Positions 6,008 through 13,757 are shown, counted from the first letter of the stretch. The stretch: 27,398 nucleotides of DNA from Clostridiales bacterium (GCA_021205375.1 JAJPXR010000144.1:1-27398); one strand, 5' to 3'. Notes: generated by a model from the sequence alone, not told the origin. Numbers and translations: made by a program.

Positions 6008-7735
6008 ATGCACGGCTACGAAAAGTACATTCCCTTTGTCCCCCAGCCCATCGAAAACCGCACTTGGCCGGACAACACCATCACCAAGGCCCCCATCTGG
6101 TGCTCTGTGGACCTGCGGGACGGCAACCAGGCCCTCATCGACCCCATGAACATGGATGAAAAGCTGGAGATGTTCCATATGCTGGTGGACGAGATCGGCG
6201 TGAAAGAGGTAGAGATCGGGTTCCCCTCCGCCTCCGACACCGACTATGACATCTGCCGGGAACTGATCGAGGGCGGCCACATCCCCGACGACGTGACCAT
6301 CCAGGTGCTGGTGCAGGCCCGTCCCCACCTCATCAAAAAGACCTTCGAGGCCATTCAGGGGGCCAAACACGTCATTTTCCACTTCTACAACTCCACCTCC
6401 ACCCTCCAGCGGCAGGTGGTGTTCCGCACCGACGTGGCGGGGGTGAAGCAGATCGCCGTTGACGCCGCCGATTTGATTTACGAAATGGCCCAGCCCGTCA
6501 TCGCCTCTGGCGTGGATCTGCGGTATGAGTATTCCCCGGAGTCCTTCATGGGCACCGAGATGGACGCGGCGGTGGAAATTTGCGCCGCCGTGCTGGACCA
6601 CCTCCACGCCGACGAGGACCACAAGGTCATCCTGAACCTGCCCACCACTGTGGAGAACTGTATGCCCAACCAGTTCGCGGACGAGATGGAGTATTTCATC
6701 CGCAAGCTGCCCGGCCGGGAGCGGGCCATCATCTCCTTGCACCCCCACAACGACCGGGGCTGCGGCGTAGCCACCACCGAGGCTGGTCTGCTGGCCGGGG
6801 CCGAGCGGGTGGAAGCCTGTCTCTTTGGCAACGGCGAGCGCACCGGCAACGTGGACATGATCACCGTGGCCATGAATATGTATGTCCAGGGGGTGGACCC
6901 GGAGCTGGACCTGAGCCACATGGAGCGCATCATTGAGATGTACGAGCGCTGCACCAAGATGAAGGTGCCGGAGCGCCAGCCCTACGCCGGGGACCTGGTG
7001 TTCACTGCCTTTTCCGGCAGTCACCAGGACGCCATCAACAAGGGCTTCAACTACATGGCGGAGACCGGCACCGACAAGTGGATGGTCCCCTACCTGCCCA
7101 TCAACCCGGAGGACCTGGGCCGGTCTTATGAGCCGGTGCGCATCAACTCCCAGTCCGGCAAGGGCGGCGCGGCCTTTATCATGCACCACAAGTTCGGCTT
7201 CGACCTGCCCAAGGCCATGCATCCGGAGTTCGGCGCGGTGGTCCAGGCGGAATCCGACCGTCAGGGCGTGGAGCTGAAACCGGAGACCATTTACCGCCTG
7301 TTCGAGCAGGAGTACCTGAAGGTGGACGGCCCCTATCGCCTCATCAGCAACAAGCTGGGCGCCACGGTGGAGAACGGCGTGGCTCATTCCCACTTCTACG
7401 GCAAGCTCCAGCACAAGGACACCGTCTTTGAGGTCATCGGCAACGGCAACGGCCCCATCGACGCCTTCTTCAATGCCATTCACGGGGAGCGGATGGACCG
7501 CTACCAGTTCATCGACTACAAGGAGCACGCCATCAGCCAAGGCTCCGACTCCATGGCCGTGGCCTATATCCAGCTACGCAACAAGGAGGGCGACGACATC
7601 TTCGGCGTGGGCATGGACCACAACATCTCCATGGCCTCCATCAAGGGCATCCTCTGCGCCATCAACCGGGGCAAGGCTTTGGAGCACCGGAAAGAGGCGG
7701 AGGCCGCTGCGAAAGCGTCCGGCGGTGAGGCGTAA
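6008..7735 (+). CDS. leuA: 2-isopropylmalate synthase (long-form LeuA)
   Basis: A 575-aa enzyme that condenses acetyl-CoA with 2-oxoisovalerate, the first committed step of leucine synthesis. The TIM-barrel domain shows DLRDGNQ (35-41, catalytic Arg and metal-binding Asp), the metal-binding HPHND (245-249), and FGNGERTGN (273-281). A C-terminal LeuA dimer/allosteric domain (about residues 430-560) should bind leucine for feedback inhibition. The N-terminal WPDNTITKAPIWCSVDLRDG and the length identify the long type also found in Actinobacteria (LeuA2), rather than the roughly 510-aa type. The ATG at 6008 has GGAGG 10 nt upstream; the open frame further upstream is T-box sequence. No other leucine genes are in the window, so leuA is separated from leuBCD here. 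Confidence 0.97.
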   Translation: MHGYEKYIPFVPQPIENRTWPDNTITKAPIWCSVDLRDGNQALIDPMNMDEKLEMFHMLVDEIGVKEVEIGFPSASDTDYDICRELIEGGHIPDDVTIQVLVQARPHLIKKTFEAIQGAKHVIFHFYNSTSTLQRQVVFRTDVAGVKQIAVDAADLIYEMAQPVIASGVDLRYEYSPESFMGTEMDAAVEICAAVLDHLHADEDHKVILNLPTTVENCMPNQFADEMEYFIRKLPGRERAIISLHPHNDRGCGVATTEAGLLAGAERVEACLFGNGERTGNVDMITVAMNMYVQGVDPELDLSHMERIIEMYERCTKMKVPERQPYAGDLVFTAFSGSHQDAINKGFNYMAETGTDKWMVPYLPINPEDLGRSYEPVRINSQSGKGGAAFIMHHKFGFDLPKAMHPEFGAVVQAESDRQGVELKPETIYRLFEQEYLKVDGPYRLISNKLGATVENGVAHSHFYGKLQHKDTVFEVIGNGNGPIDAFFNAIHGERMDRYQFIDYKEHAISQGSDSMAVAYIQLRNKEGDDIFGVGMDHNISMASIKGILCAINRGKALEHRKEAEAAAKASGGEA

Positions 7736-7792
7736 GCACCACACTTGAGAAAAAATGCACACTGTTCCGGGCGTTTCCGCCTGGATTGACGG

Positions 7793-7821
7793 TTGCCAAA
7801 CCCCGCAGGCTGTGTTATAAT
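7793..7821 (+). promoter_or_regulatory. Promoter of nrdR
   Basis: TTGCCA at 7793-7798, a 17-bp spacer, and a perfect TATAAT at 7816-7821. It lies about 50 nt before the nrdR start codon. No clear NrdR box was seen around it. Confidence 0.75.
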
Positions 7822-7874
7822 TTTAACAATTAAAACAGCAAAACGAACGGCACAGAAAAAGGAGTGGACGCCCC

Positions 7875-8330
7875 ATGAAATGCCCTTTTTGCGGATATAA
7901 CGACAGCAAGGTGGTGGATTCCCGCCACGCCGACGAGGGCGACAGCATCCGCCGCCGCCGGGAGTGCCTGAGCTGCGGCAAGCGCTTCACCACCTACGAG
8001 ACGGTGGAGCAGGTGCCGCTGATGGTCATCAAGCGGGACGGCAGCCGCCAGGCGTTCGACCGGCAGAAGATGCTCCGGGGCATGATCCGGGCCTGCTACA
8101 AGCGGCCCGTCTCCACCGAGACGCTGGAGCAGATCAGCATTGAGATCGAGCAGGAGCTGCGCAACACCCTGACCCTGGAGGTCTCCGCGGAGCAGGTGGG
8201 GGAGTTGGTCATGGCGAAGCTGAAAGAGGTGGACGACGTGTCCTATGTCCGCTTCGCCTCGGTGTACCGCCAGTTCCGGGACATCACCACCTTCCGGGAC
8301 GAGTTGGACAAGCTGCTCTCCCAGAAGTGA
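7875..8330 (+). CDS. nrdR: Transcriptional repressor NrdR
   Basis: A 151-aa protein that represses ribonucleotide reductase genes in response to the ATP/dATP balance. The N-terminal zinc ribbon uses CPFC (3-6) and CLSC (31-34) with the typical DSRHADEGDSIRRRREC between them. An ATP-cone domain follows (about 46-136; VIKRDGSRQAFDRQKM), and the C-terminus has the family's YVRFASVYRQFRD. The length is normal for the family. GGAG lies 10 nt upstream of the ATG. It has its own promoter, and no ribonucleotide reductase gene lies in the window, so it acts in trans. Confidence 0.98.
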   Translation: MKCPFCGYNDSKVVDSRHADEGDSIRRRRECLSCGKRFTTYETVEQVPLMVIKRDGSRQAFDRQKMLRGMIRACYKRPVSTETLEQISIEIEQELRNTLTLEVSAEQVGELVMAKLKEVDDVSYVRFASVYRQFRDITTFRDELDKLLSQK

Positions 8331-8382
8331 GAGAGCCTTCACTGAAAATTCCATATCTATTGAATTAAGACATGTACCAATC

Positions 8383-8535
8383 GACAAGAACTTTCCCCCC
8401 TTGCCTCCCCTGTGAAGCGCTGGCCGAATGGCCAATTCCTCTTTGGCGCAAATGCAGGGAGCTATGGCCTTTAGGCCATGCGAGTCGCAAAGGGGAGGAG
8501 GGCCGCCGCCTTTAGGCGGTGGCGGAGAGGTTCCA
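8383..8535 (+). repeat. Intergenic nested-palindrome repeat, copy B
   Basis: The most complete copy. The outer arms CCTCCCCT (8404-8411) and AGGGGAGG surround a module of about 80 bp with hairpins GGCCGAATGGCC and ATGGCCTTTAGGCCAT; a third hairpin CCGCCGCCTTTAGGCGG follows. Weaker similarity to copy C extends left to about 8345 (AAAATTCC...). It fills the space between nrdR and the convergent TVP38 gene. Confidence 0.85.
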
Positions 8536-8576
8536 GCACAAAGCTGAGGAAAATGGATAGCCAGATAAGCAAAAAC

Positions 8577-8616
8577 AAACCCGCACACCGGTTTTTGAAG
8601 CCCGGTGTGCGGGTTT
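8577..8616. terminator. Bidirectional terminator between nrdR and TVP38 gene
   Basis: A 15-bp perfect stem (8577-8591 with 8602-8616) carries AAA on one side and TTTT on the other, so it can end both convergent transcripts. It lies only 6 nt past the stop codon of the minus-strand gene. Confidence 0.9.
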
Positions 8617-8621
8617 TGCGT

Positions 8622-9326
8622 TCAGTTTTCACTTTGGGGCCTCCGGTGGAGCCGTGCCAGCGCCCAGTCCTGGAGCCTGTCGCCGTAGAGCAGCCCCAGC
8701 ACAAAGAGGCACACCCCTGCTGCAACCACCAACGGCAGCGCCCAGGTGGGCAGGGAGAACAGCGAGGCCCCCATCGCCGAGGCCACGAACAGCCCCCAGT
8801 GGCGGGTCAGCAGGACGATGAGGGCGAAGCGCCGGTGGGGGATGTCTGTCAGCCCCGCCAGGATGCAGATCAGGTCGTCCGGGAAAAATGGGAACAGGAA
8901 CACCAACACCAGAAAGCTGTCTCGCTTGCGCCCAATCAGGTCCAGGTATTTGGGGGGCAGCTTCCGGCTGGCGACCCTCATGGCCCAGTCCCGCGCCAGC
9001 GTCCGGGCCAGGGAAAAGGTGATGAGACTGCCCAGATTTACCGCCAAAAAGGTGAGGAGGAACCCCCAGCCCAGGCCGAAGCAGGCCCCGCCCGCCATGG
9101 CGGTCAGGTTGCTGGGGATGGGCGCGATGATGACGCTGGAGAGCTGCAACAGGAAAAACACCAGATGGGACCAGGGGGCGGAATCGGCCAGAAACTCCCG
9201 TAGGTTGTCCACACTTTTCAGGCTGTGGAGCGCGCCGGTTTTCCACAGAAAGAGGGAAAGGGCCAGCAGGAGGACGATGGCGGCGGCGATGGCGAAAAAC
9301 CATTGTTTGGAATGTTTCGTGTTCAA
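8622..9326 (-). CDS. TVP38/TMEM64 (DedA-like, SNARE-associated) membrane protein
   Basis: A protein of 234 aa with about five or six membrane segments. The core has the family signature pattern: a re-entrant region with APIPSNLTAMAGGACFGLGW, then LAVNLGSLITFSLAR, and later FLFPFFPDDLICILAGLTDI. The last is the characteristic FPF.P.D.....G segment. The family is linked to lipid scrambling and undecaprenyl- or phospholipid flipping (family knowledge), but the role of this member is unknown. The start is taken as TTG at 9326 because GGAAGAAGG lies 6 nt upstream. An in-frame ATG at 9377 has no ribosome binding site and overlaps a TATGAT box on the same strand. The gene is divergent from the gene at 9512. 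Confidence 0.85.
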   Translation of the reverse strand: MNTKHSKQWFFAIAAAIVLLLALSLFLWKTGALHSLKSVDNLREFLADSAPWSHLVFFLLQLSSVIIAPIPSNLTAMAGGACFGLGWGFLLTFLAVNLGSLITFSLARTLARDWAMRVASRKLPPKYLDLIGRKRDSFLVLVFLFPFFPDDLICILAGLTDIPHRRFALIVLLTRHWGLFVASAMGASLFSLPTWALPLVVAAGVCLFVLGLLYGDRLQDWALARLHRRPQSEN

Positions 9327-9511
9327 AGAAGCCCTTCTTCCACAGGTTTTGTGAGTTTTGTGGTTGTATGGTATCATATTCGAAGGGAAATGAACAGGGT
9401 TTTTAATGAGTTTTAACAAAAGGTTCGAAATATTTATGGAATCTTCATGGTTGGACGGCATAGCCCCGCGCCCTTCCGCATAGGATTCACCAGCAAAGGA
9501 GGGAGTCAGGG

Positions 9512-10018
9512 ATGGAACGGGAGCTTCCACTGTACGAAAACGGCGTTTTGCGGGGACACATCCTCTGCAAGGACGAGGGCTGTTACATGACCTTTTCGGT
9601 GGACGCGCCCCTCCTGGGGGGCGGCGTGAAAAAGGTCTGGCTGGTCTCGGACAGCGGCGGGCGGCTGCTGTTGGGGACGCTGGTCCCGGAGGGGCAGCGT
9701 CTCCGACTTCGGCGGCGGGTTTCCCACTCGGACCTCCGGTTCCGGGGCATGGCCGCGCCCACCTCCGGGCAAATCAATCCCCAAGAGGCCGCGCCGGGGT
9801 GGAGCAACCTGGCTACGCTGCCGCTCCATGACCCGGAGCTGTCCGCCGCCCTCGCGGGCTTGCAGGGCAGCTGGCGCAGGGACGGGGACAGTGTGGAGCT
9901 GCGCTTCCCCTGGCAGGTAGGGCAGGCGGTGCCTGTGGTCAGCCGCTTTTGCCTGGGTCAGCCGGGGGAGGGCTGGTGGCGGCTGCGGCTGAGTGCCGGG
10001 GAAATTGCCAGTGAGTAG
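9512..10018 (+). CDS. Hypothetical protein (168 aa), unrecognised
   Basis: Preceded by a strong AAAGGAGGG site 8 nt before the ATG, so it is very likely translated. The protein is soluble, with no signal peptide or membrane segment, and begins MERELPLYENGVLRGHILCK. It appears beta-rich, with alternating hydrophobic strands (KKVWLVSDSGGRLLLGTLVP, GDSVELRFPW) and many Arg and Gly residues. The SDLRFRGMA and FCLGQPGEGWWRLRLSAGEI segments give no familiar motif. GC-rich codon use matches the core genes. It is monocistronic, ending in the bidirectional terminator at 10025-10094. It may be a lineage-restricted Oscillospiraceae protein. Confidence 0.75.
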   Translation: MERELPLYENGVLRGHILCKDEGCYMTFSVDAPLLGGGVKKVWLVSDSGGRLLLGTLVPEGQRLRLRRRVSHSDLRFRGMAAPTSGQINPQEAAPGWSNLATLPLHDPELSAALAGLQGSWRRDGDSVELRFPWQVGQAVPVVSRFCLGQPGEGWWRLRLSAGEIASE

Positions 10019-10024
10019 CACTTT

Positions 10025-10094
10025 TCGACACAAAAACAGAACGCCTCCGCGCCGTTGCAGACAGCAGACAGCGCGGAGGCGTATTTTGTGTCGT
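10025..10094. terminator. Large bidirectional terminator
   Basis: A 12-bp GC-rich stem (10041-10052 with 10071-10082) sits inside a second pairing of CGACACAAAA with TTTTGTGTCG. A-rich and T-rich edges serve both the 168-aa gene and the convergent ABC operon. The ATPase stop codon lies at its right edge. Confidence 0.9.
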
Positions 10095-10928
10095 TTAGTG
10101 TTTCGGTTCCGTTCCGCTCTCCTGCACCGTGGAGAGCAAAATGCGGTCGTTGTCAAATTCCTTGCCCGTGCCCACGCTGAACTTCTCCAGCAGGTCCTCC
10201 ACGGTCATTTTGGCCCGCTCCGGGCCGGAGACGTCAAAGACGATGTGGCCGGAGTCCATCATCAGTGTCCGGTTGCCCAGTTCCAGGGCCTGGTGCATGT
10301 TGTGGGTGACCATCAGACAGGTGATGTTCCGCTCCGCCACGATGCGCTTGGTCAGGTCCAGCACCTTCTCCGCCGTGCCGGGGTCCAGGGCGGCGGTGTG
10401 CTCGTCCAGCAGCAGCAGCTTGGGGGTGACGATGGTGGCCATCAGCAGGGTCAGCGCCTGCCGCTGTCCGCCGGAGAGGAGGCCCACTGGGTTCTTCATC
10501 CGGTCCTCCAGCCCCATGTTCAGCATGGCTAAATGTTCCCGGAACATCTCCCGCTCCTTGGCGGAGACCCGGCTCAAAAAGGCGTGCCTGCCCTTAGAGG
10601 CCCGGAGGTAGGCCACCGCCAGGTTTTCCTCGATGGTCATGTTAGGGGCGGTGCCCTTCATGGGGTCCTGGAACAGGTGGCCCAGATACCGCGCCCGCTC
10701 GTACTCCGGCTTGTAGGTGATATTTTCCCCGTCCAGGGCCACCAGGCCCTCGTCGATGTAAAAGCCGCCGCAGATGGCGTTGAACAGGGTGGATTTTCCC
10801 GCGCCGTTGGAGCCGATGATGGTGATGAAATCGCCGTCGGGGACATCCAGCGACACCCGGTCCAGGGCGGTTTTCTGGTTGACGGTGCCGGGGTTGAAGG
10901 TCTTGGAGACGTTGGTCAGCTTCAGCAT
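10095..10928 (-). CDS. ABC transporter ATP-binding protein
   Basis: A 277-aa ATPase that would power the importer encoded with it. Walker A is GSNGAGKST (39-47), the Q-loop is in HLFQDPMKG, the ABC signature LSGGQRQ starts at 151, Walker B LLLLDE is 171-176, and the switch His is in MVTHN. The H-loop region and the long segment between Walker A and the signature are typical of ATPases that pair with branched-chain-type permeases. Its ATG at 10928 overlaps the permease stop by 7 nt and has AGAGGTGG upstream, so the two are coupled. The genes are probably orthologous to trpZ/YtrE-type importer ATPases, but the substrate is inferred from the binding-protein family only. Confidence 0.93.
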   Translation of the reverse strand: MLKLTNVSKTFNPGTVNQKTALDRVSLDVPDGDFITIIGSNGAGKSTLFNAICGGFYIDEGLVALDGENITYKPEYERARYLGHLFQDPMKGTAPNMTIEENLAVAYLRASKGRHAFLSRVSAKEREMFREHLAMLNMGLEDRMKNPVGLLSGGQRQALTLLMATIVTPKLLLLDEHTAALDPGTAEKVLDLTKRIVAERNITCLMVTHNMHQALELGNRTLMMDSGHIVFDVSGPERAKMTVEDLLEKFSVGTGKEFDNDRILLSTVQESGTEPKH

Positions 10929-12010
10929 ATTTTACCACCTCTTACCTTTCGGTCAGCCAGGGCGAACCAGACCGCCGCCGCCAGGCACAGAACGCCCAGC
11001 AGCACCGCCAGCGCACGGGAGACGGGCAGCAGCACCGCCCAGACCACACAGCCTATGGTCAGTACAGCCAGGAACAGCGTCATTAATCGGTAGAAGCTCC
11101 TGCCGGAGAGGGCCATTTTCTTCTGCTGGAAGTCGATGAGCTTTTTGATTTGAGGGGAGGCGATGGCCACGGCCACGATAAGGGCGGAGACCAGCTTCAG
11201 CGCGGAGGCGGGCAGGTTGAACCGCAGGGCGATGGCCACGATGACCCGGTACAGGCAACTGCCCAGCACCACGCCGATGGCCCGCAGGGGGATGGTCCCC
11301 CGGTTGCCCACCAGGGTCTCGCCGATGATGAGGGAGGCCAGGGCGATGGTCACCATGCCCGACCCCATGTTGATGTCGCAGGACTTTTGGTACTCCCCCA
11401 ACAGGCAGCCCCCCAGCCCGGTGATGGCCCCGGAGATGCACAGGCCCACCGTGGTGGTGAAGGCCGGGTTGATGGAGGAGGACTTGACCATGTCGGCGTT
11501 GTCGCCGGTGGCCCGGATGGAGAGGCCCAGCCGGGTGTTCAGGAATTGCAACAGCAGCACCAGCACGACAGCCGTAAACAGCAGTCCCACGATGAGCTTG
11601 TAATAGTCCGCCAGGGGGGTGCCGGCGAGAGCGGATTTCATCATGGTGAAAACTGTCTCGGTGCTGTTCAGGCTCAGGGTGGACTTGCCCATAATGAGGA
11701 TGTTGACGGTATAGAGGCCGGTGTTGACAATGATACCGGCCAGTAGGCTTTCGACCCCCAGCCGGGTCTGGAGGAACGCCGTCACGAAGCCGGAGAGCAT
11801 ACAGGCTCCCATGGCGGCGAACAGCGCCAGGATGGGGTGGCCCGCGATGGCCACCACGGAACCCACCGCGCAGCCCAGGGTAAAGCAGCCGTCGGTGGAC
11901 AGGTCGCAGACGTTCAGCATGGAGTAGCTCAGGAACAGCGCCAGGGCCACCAGCGCGTAGATCACGCCCAGCTCCAGCGCGCTTTGGATGATGCTCCAGG
12001 TGATAAACAT
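10922..12010 (-). CDS. ABC transporter permease (branched-chain-type)
   Basis: A 362-aa membrane protein of the BPD_transp_2 type, with about eight core helices. Family signs are ALVALALFLSYSMLNVCDLS near the start, the conserved RATGDNADMVKSSSIN loop (coupling to the ATPase), and LCISGAITGLGGCLLGEYQ. A strong AGAGGCGG site lies 8 nt upstream of the ATG. After the usual end of the family (near IKKLIDFQQKK, about residue 300) there is an extra hydrophobic hairpin of about 55 residues (TLFLAVLTIGCVVWAVLL and ALAVLLGVLCLAAAVWFAL), which most relatives lack. It is coupled to the ATPase gene downstream and separated from the binding-protein gene by a hairpin and repeat copy C. Confidence 0.92.
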   Translation of the reverse strand: MFITWSIIQSALELGVIYALVALALFLSYSMLNVCDLSTDGCFTLGCAVGSVVAIAGHPILALFAAMGACMLSGFVTAFLQTRLGVESLLAGIIVNTGLYTVNILIMGKSTLSLNSTETVFTMMKSALAGTPLADYYKLIVGLLFTAVVLVLLLQFLNTRLGLSIRATGDNADMVKSSSINPAFTTTVGLCISGAITGLGGCLLGEYQKSCDINMGSGMVTIALASLIIGETLVGNRGTIPLRAIGVVLGSCLYRVIVAIALRFNLPASALKLVSALIVAVAIASPQIKKLIDFQQKKMALSGRSFYRLMTLFLAVLTIGCVVWAVLLPVSRALAVLLGVLCLAAAVWFALADRKVRGGKIC

Positions 12011-12077
12011 GGCAAAAACCGCCTCTTTTCGCTCAAAAGTCAGATTTGGTTATCCCTTTGACACAGCCACATATAAT

Positions 12078-12110
12078 AGTGGCTAGCAACTAGTGATTAG
12101 TGGCTAGAAA
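12078..12110 (+). repeat. Short direct repeat AGTGGCTAG
   Basis: AGTGGCTAG occurs twice within about 25 bp, with a partial ACTAGTGAT copy in between. It lies in the intercistronic gap of the ABC operon. It is of unknown meaning and possibly the edge of an inserted element together with copy C. Confidence 0.4.
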
Positions 12111-12163
12111 GGGGAATTTTCTGCTTAAAATTCCTCATTTGTCGAATAAAATTAGCACCGGAC

Positions 12164-12254
12164 GACAAGCACTGCCCCTCTTGCCTCCCCTGAAAGGGGA
12201 GGAGGGCCGCCGCCTTTAGGCGGTGGCGGAGGGGTTTCTGGCACAAAGCTGAGT
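12164..12254 (+). repeat. Intergenic nested-palindrome repeat, copy C (short form)
   Basis: It shares GACAAG..ACT, TTGCCTCCCCT, AGGGGAGGAGGGCCGCCGCC, TTTAGGCGGTGG and CACAAAGCTGAG with copy B. The central module of about 80 bp is absent: the CCTCCCCT and AGGGGAGG arms meet through a three-base GAA loop. Similarity extends left to about 12127. It lies inside the ABC transporter operon, between the binding-protein and permease genes. Confidence 0.85.
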
Positions 12255-12285
12255 AAAAGGGATACCCTGTAAGTCAAATAACACA

Positions 12286-12317
12286 TTGGGGATAAGGGCA
12301 AAGGCTCTTATCCCCAA
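12286..12317 (-). terminator. Intercistronic hairpin in the ABC operon (attenuator)
   Basis: An 11-bp perfect stem (12286-12296 with 12307-12317) follows the binding-protein gene by about 30 nt. On the minus strand the T tract after it is weak (AATGTGTTATTT), so it may be leaky or may protect the upstream message. Either would make the binding protein more abundant than the permease, as is usual for importers. Confidence 0.55.
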
Positions 12318-12348
12318 AAAAGTGCTGGAAATCAGAGAAAGTCAGAGC

Positions 12349-13470
12349 TTACTCGAACTCCTCCGCGGTCTGGATCTCCACGACCTCGGTGCAGAGAGGC
12401 GCGAAGGTCTCCTTGATGGTGTCCAGGTCGAAGCCGATGGCCTCGCAGGTCTCGGTGTTGATGGTGGCGATGCCGTTGTCGAAGGTCATGACGGGGGTGG
12501 TGGCGGGGTCAGCGCCGCTGACCAGCAGGTCCACTACCATGTCGGCGGTCATGACGCCCAGGTTGGAGTAATCCACGCCGTAGCCGCAGAATGCGCCGTT
12601 CAGGGCGAAGGAGTCCGCGCCGGCGTAGTGGGGGATCTGGGCCTCCTGGAGCAGCTCGTAGATGGTCAGCTCGGCGGTCATAACGGTGTTGTCAGAGGGG
12701 GTGAACACCGCGTCCACGCCGTCGGTGATGAGGCTCTGGGTGGCCAGCAGGATGTCGTCAGTGGTGGAACCGGTCTTTTCCTCATAGGCGATGCCGTTCT
12801 CATCGCACCACGCCTTGGCGTCCTCGATGGGCTGGGTGGAGGAATCCTGAGCGGTGTCGTACAGCAGGCCCACCAGCTCCAGGTCGGGGTCGGCGGCCAG
12901 CATCAGGTTCATGATGGCGGTGGTATCCAGCGCGTCAGAGGTGCCGGTCACGTTGCCGCCCGGCTCTTCCATGGATTCCACCAGGCCTGCGCCCACAGGG
13001 TCGGAGACGGCGGAGAACACCACGGGGATGTCGGTGTCCTCGGTAGTGGCCTGCATGACGGTGGCGACAGGGGTGGCCACGGCCACGATCACGTCCACCT
13101 GGCTGGCGACCATGTCCGCGCCGATCTGGTTCAGGACGGTGGCGTCGGCCTGGGCGTTGTCGTAGTTCACTTCAAAGGTGCAGCCCAGCTCTTCGCCCTT
13201 GGCGGCCAGCTCGGTCTGGATGTTCTCCACGATCTGGTTCAGGGAAGCGTCGTCCCCCCAGTTGACGATGCCCACGGTGTAGGTCTCGCCGGTGGCGTCG
13301 GTGGCGGCGGCAGCCTCCGCAGAGCTGTCGGCGGTCTTGTCAGCGGCGGCGTCCTCGGTGGCGGCAGAGGATGTGGTATCCTCCTCGGTGGTGGTGCTGG
13401 AGCTGCCTCCGCAGGCCGCCAGGCTCAGGGTCATTGCCAGAGCCAGCAGCAGGGCAAACATTTTTTTCAT
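12349..13470 (-). CDS. ABC transporter substrate-binding lipoprotein (ABC_sub_bind)
   Basis: A 373-aa lipoprotein: MKKMFALLLALAMTLSLAAC ends in a clear lipobox (LAAC), followed by a Ser/Thr/Ala/Asp-rich linker to about residue 50. The mature domain begins YTVGIVNWGDDASLNQIVEN. It continues with QIGADMVASQVDVIVAVATP and IPVVFSAVSDPVGAGLVES, both hallmarks of the ABC_sub_bind family (PF04392). Characterised members of this family bind tryptophan or tyrosine (TrpX type); the ligand here is inferred. The ATG at 13470 is preferred over an in-frame TTG at 13473, given GAGGAGG 9 nt upstream. Expression is driven by a strong promoter and passes a leader terminator, so it is probably attenuated. Confidence 0.92.
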   Translation of the reverse strand: MKKMFALLLALAMTLSLAACGGSSSTTTEEDTTSSAATEDAAADKTADSSAEAAAATDATGETYTVGIVNWGDDASLNQIVENIQTELAAKGEELGCTFEVNYDNAQADATVLNQIGADMVASQVDVIVAVATPVATVMQATTEDTDIPVVFSAVSDPVGAGLVESMEEPGGNVTGTSDALDTTAIMNLMLAADPDLELVGLLYDTAQDSSTQPIEDAKAWCDENGIAYEEKTGSTTDDILLATQSLITDGVDAVFTPSDNTVMTAELTIYELLQEAQIPHYAGADSFALNGAFCGYGVDYSNLGVMTADMVVDLLVSGADPATTPVMTFDNGIATINTETCEAIGFDLDTIKETFAPLCTEVVEIQTAEEFE

Positions 13471-13516
13471 CAATAAGGACCTCCTCGATCTTTTTCAGGA
13501 CGGTTACGGGAACAGA

Positions 13517-13562
13517 AAGAAAAAGCACCCCTCATCCCCACATCGGGACAAGAGCTGCTGCT
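13517..13562 (-). terminator. Intrinsic terminator in the ABC operon leader
   Basis: On the minus strand AGCA, CTCTT and GTCCC pair with GGGAT, GAGGG and TGCT to form a long stem, followed by TTTTTCTTT. It lies between the promoter and the start codon of the binding-protein gene, which is the arrangement of a transcription attenuator. Upstream in the same leader are alternative hairpins (GTTGC/GCAAC and CGGGA/TCCCG). Confidence 0.65.
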
Positions 13563-13637
13563 TTCGCGGCGGCACCCAAACTGGCAACACTATGCCGACG
13601 GGAAGTACGTTGCTCCCGCAACGGTTTACCAAGGTTT

Positions 13638-13666
13638 AGTATAGCGGGGTTTTTGGTGTTTGTCAA
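13638..13666 (-). promoter_or_regulatory. Promoter of the ABC transporter operon
   Basis: Minus-strand TTGACA (13661-13666), a 17-bp spacer and TATACT (13638-13643). The leader to the start codon is about 160 nt and contains the terminator at 13517-13562. Confidence 0.85.
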
Positions 13667-13757
13667 TGTTTCCAGCGGGGATTTGTGAGGAAATGCGGGA
13701 TTTCCGGTCCGTGTTGGTTCGAACCAGGGTTCCAAGGATTGCATTTGAGGCCGCTAT

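Noticed and set aside
5975..7540. A 521-codon open frame antisense to leuA
   Set aside because: It is the mirror of a GC-rich coding gene; its composition is a repetitive Val/His/Leu/Gly mixture typical of antisense frames.
9327..9530. Longer N-terminus for the TVP38 protein (to 9530)
   Set aside because: The extension crosses the divergent promoter region and the neighbouring gene start and has no family similarity.
12286..13476. A 396-codon plus-strand frame antisense to the binding-protein gene
   Set aside because: Glycine/valine/histidine-rich antisense artefact of a GC-rich gene; no ribosome binding site.
13565..13637. A T-box riboswitch in the ABC operon leader
   Set aside because: The GGGTG.C.CCGCG segment resembles the T-box word, but the TGGN bulge is missing and the leader is too short for a stem I.
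13715..13735. A tRNA T-arm-like GGTTCGAACC, possibly an integration site remnant
   Set aside because: Only a 10-bp palindrome; neighbouring bases do not form T-stem and acceptor pairing on either strand.
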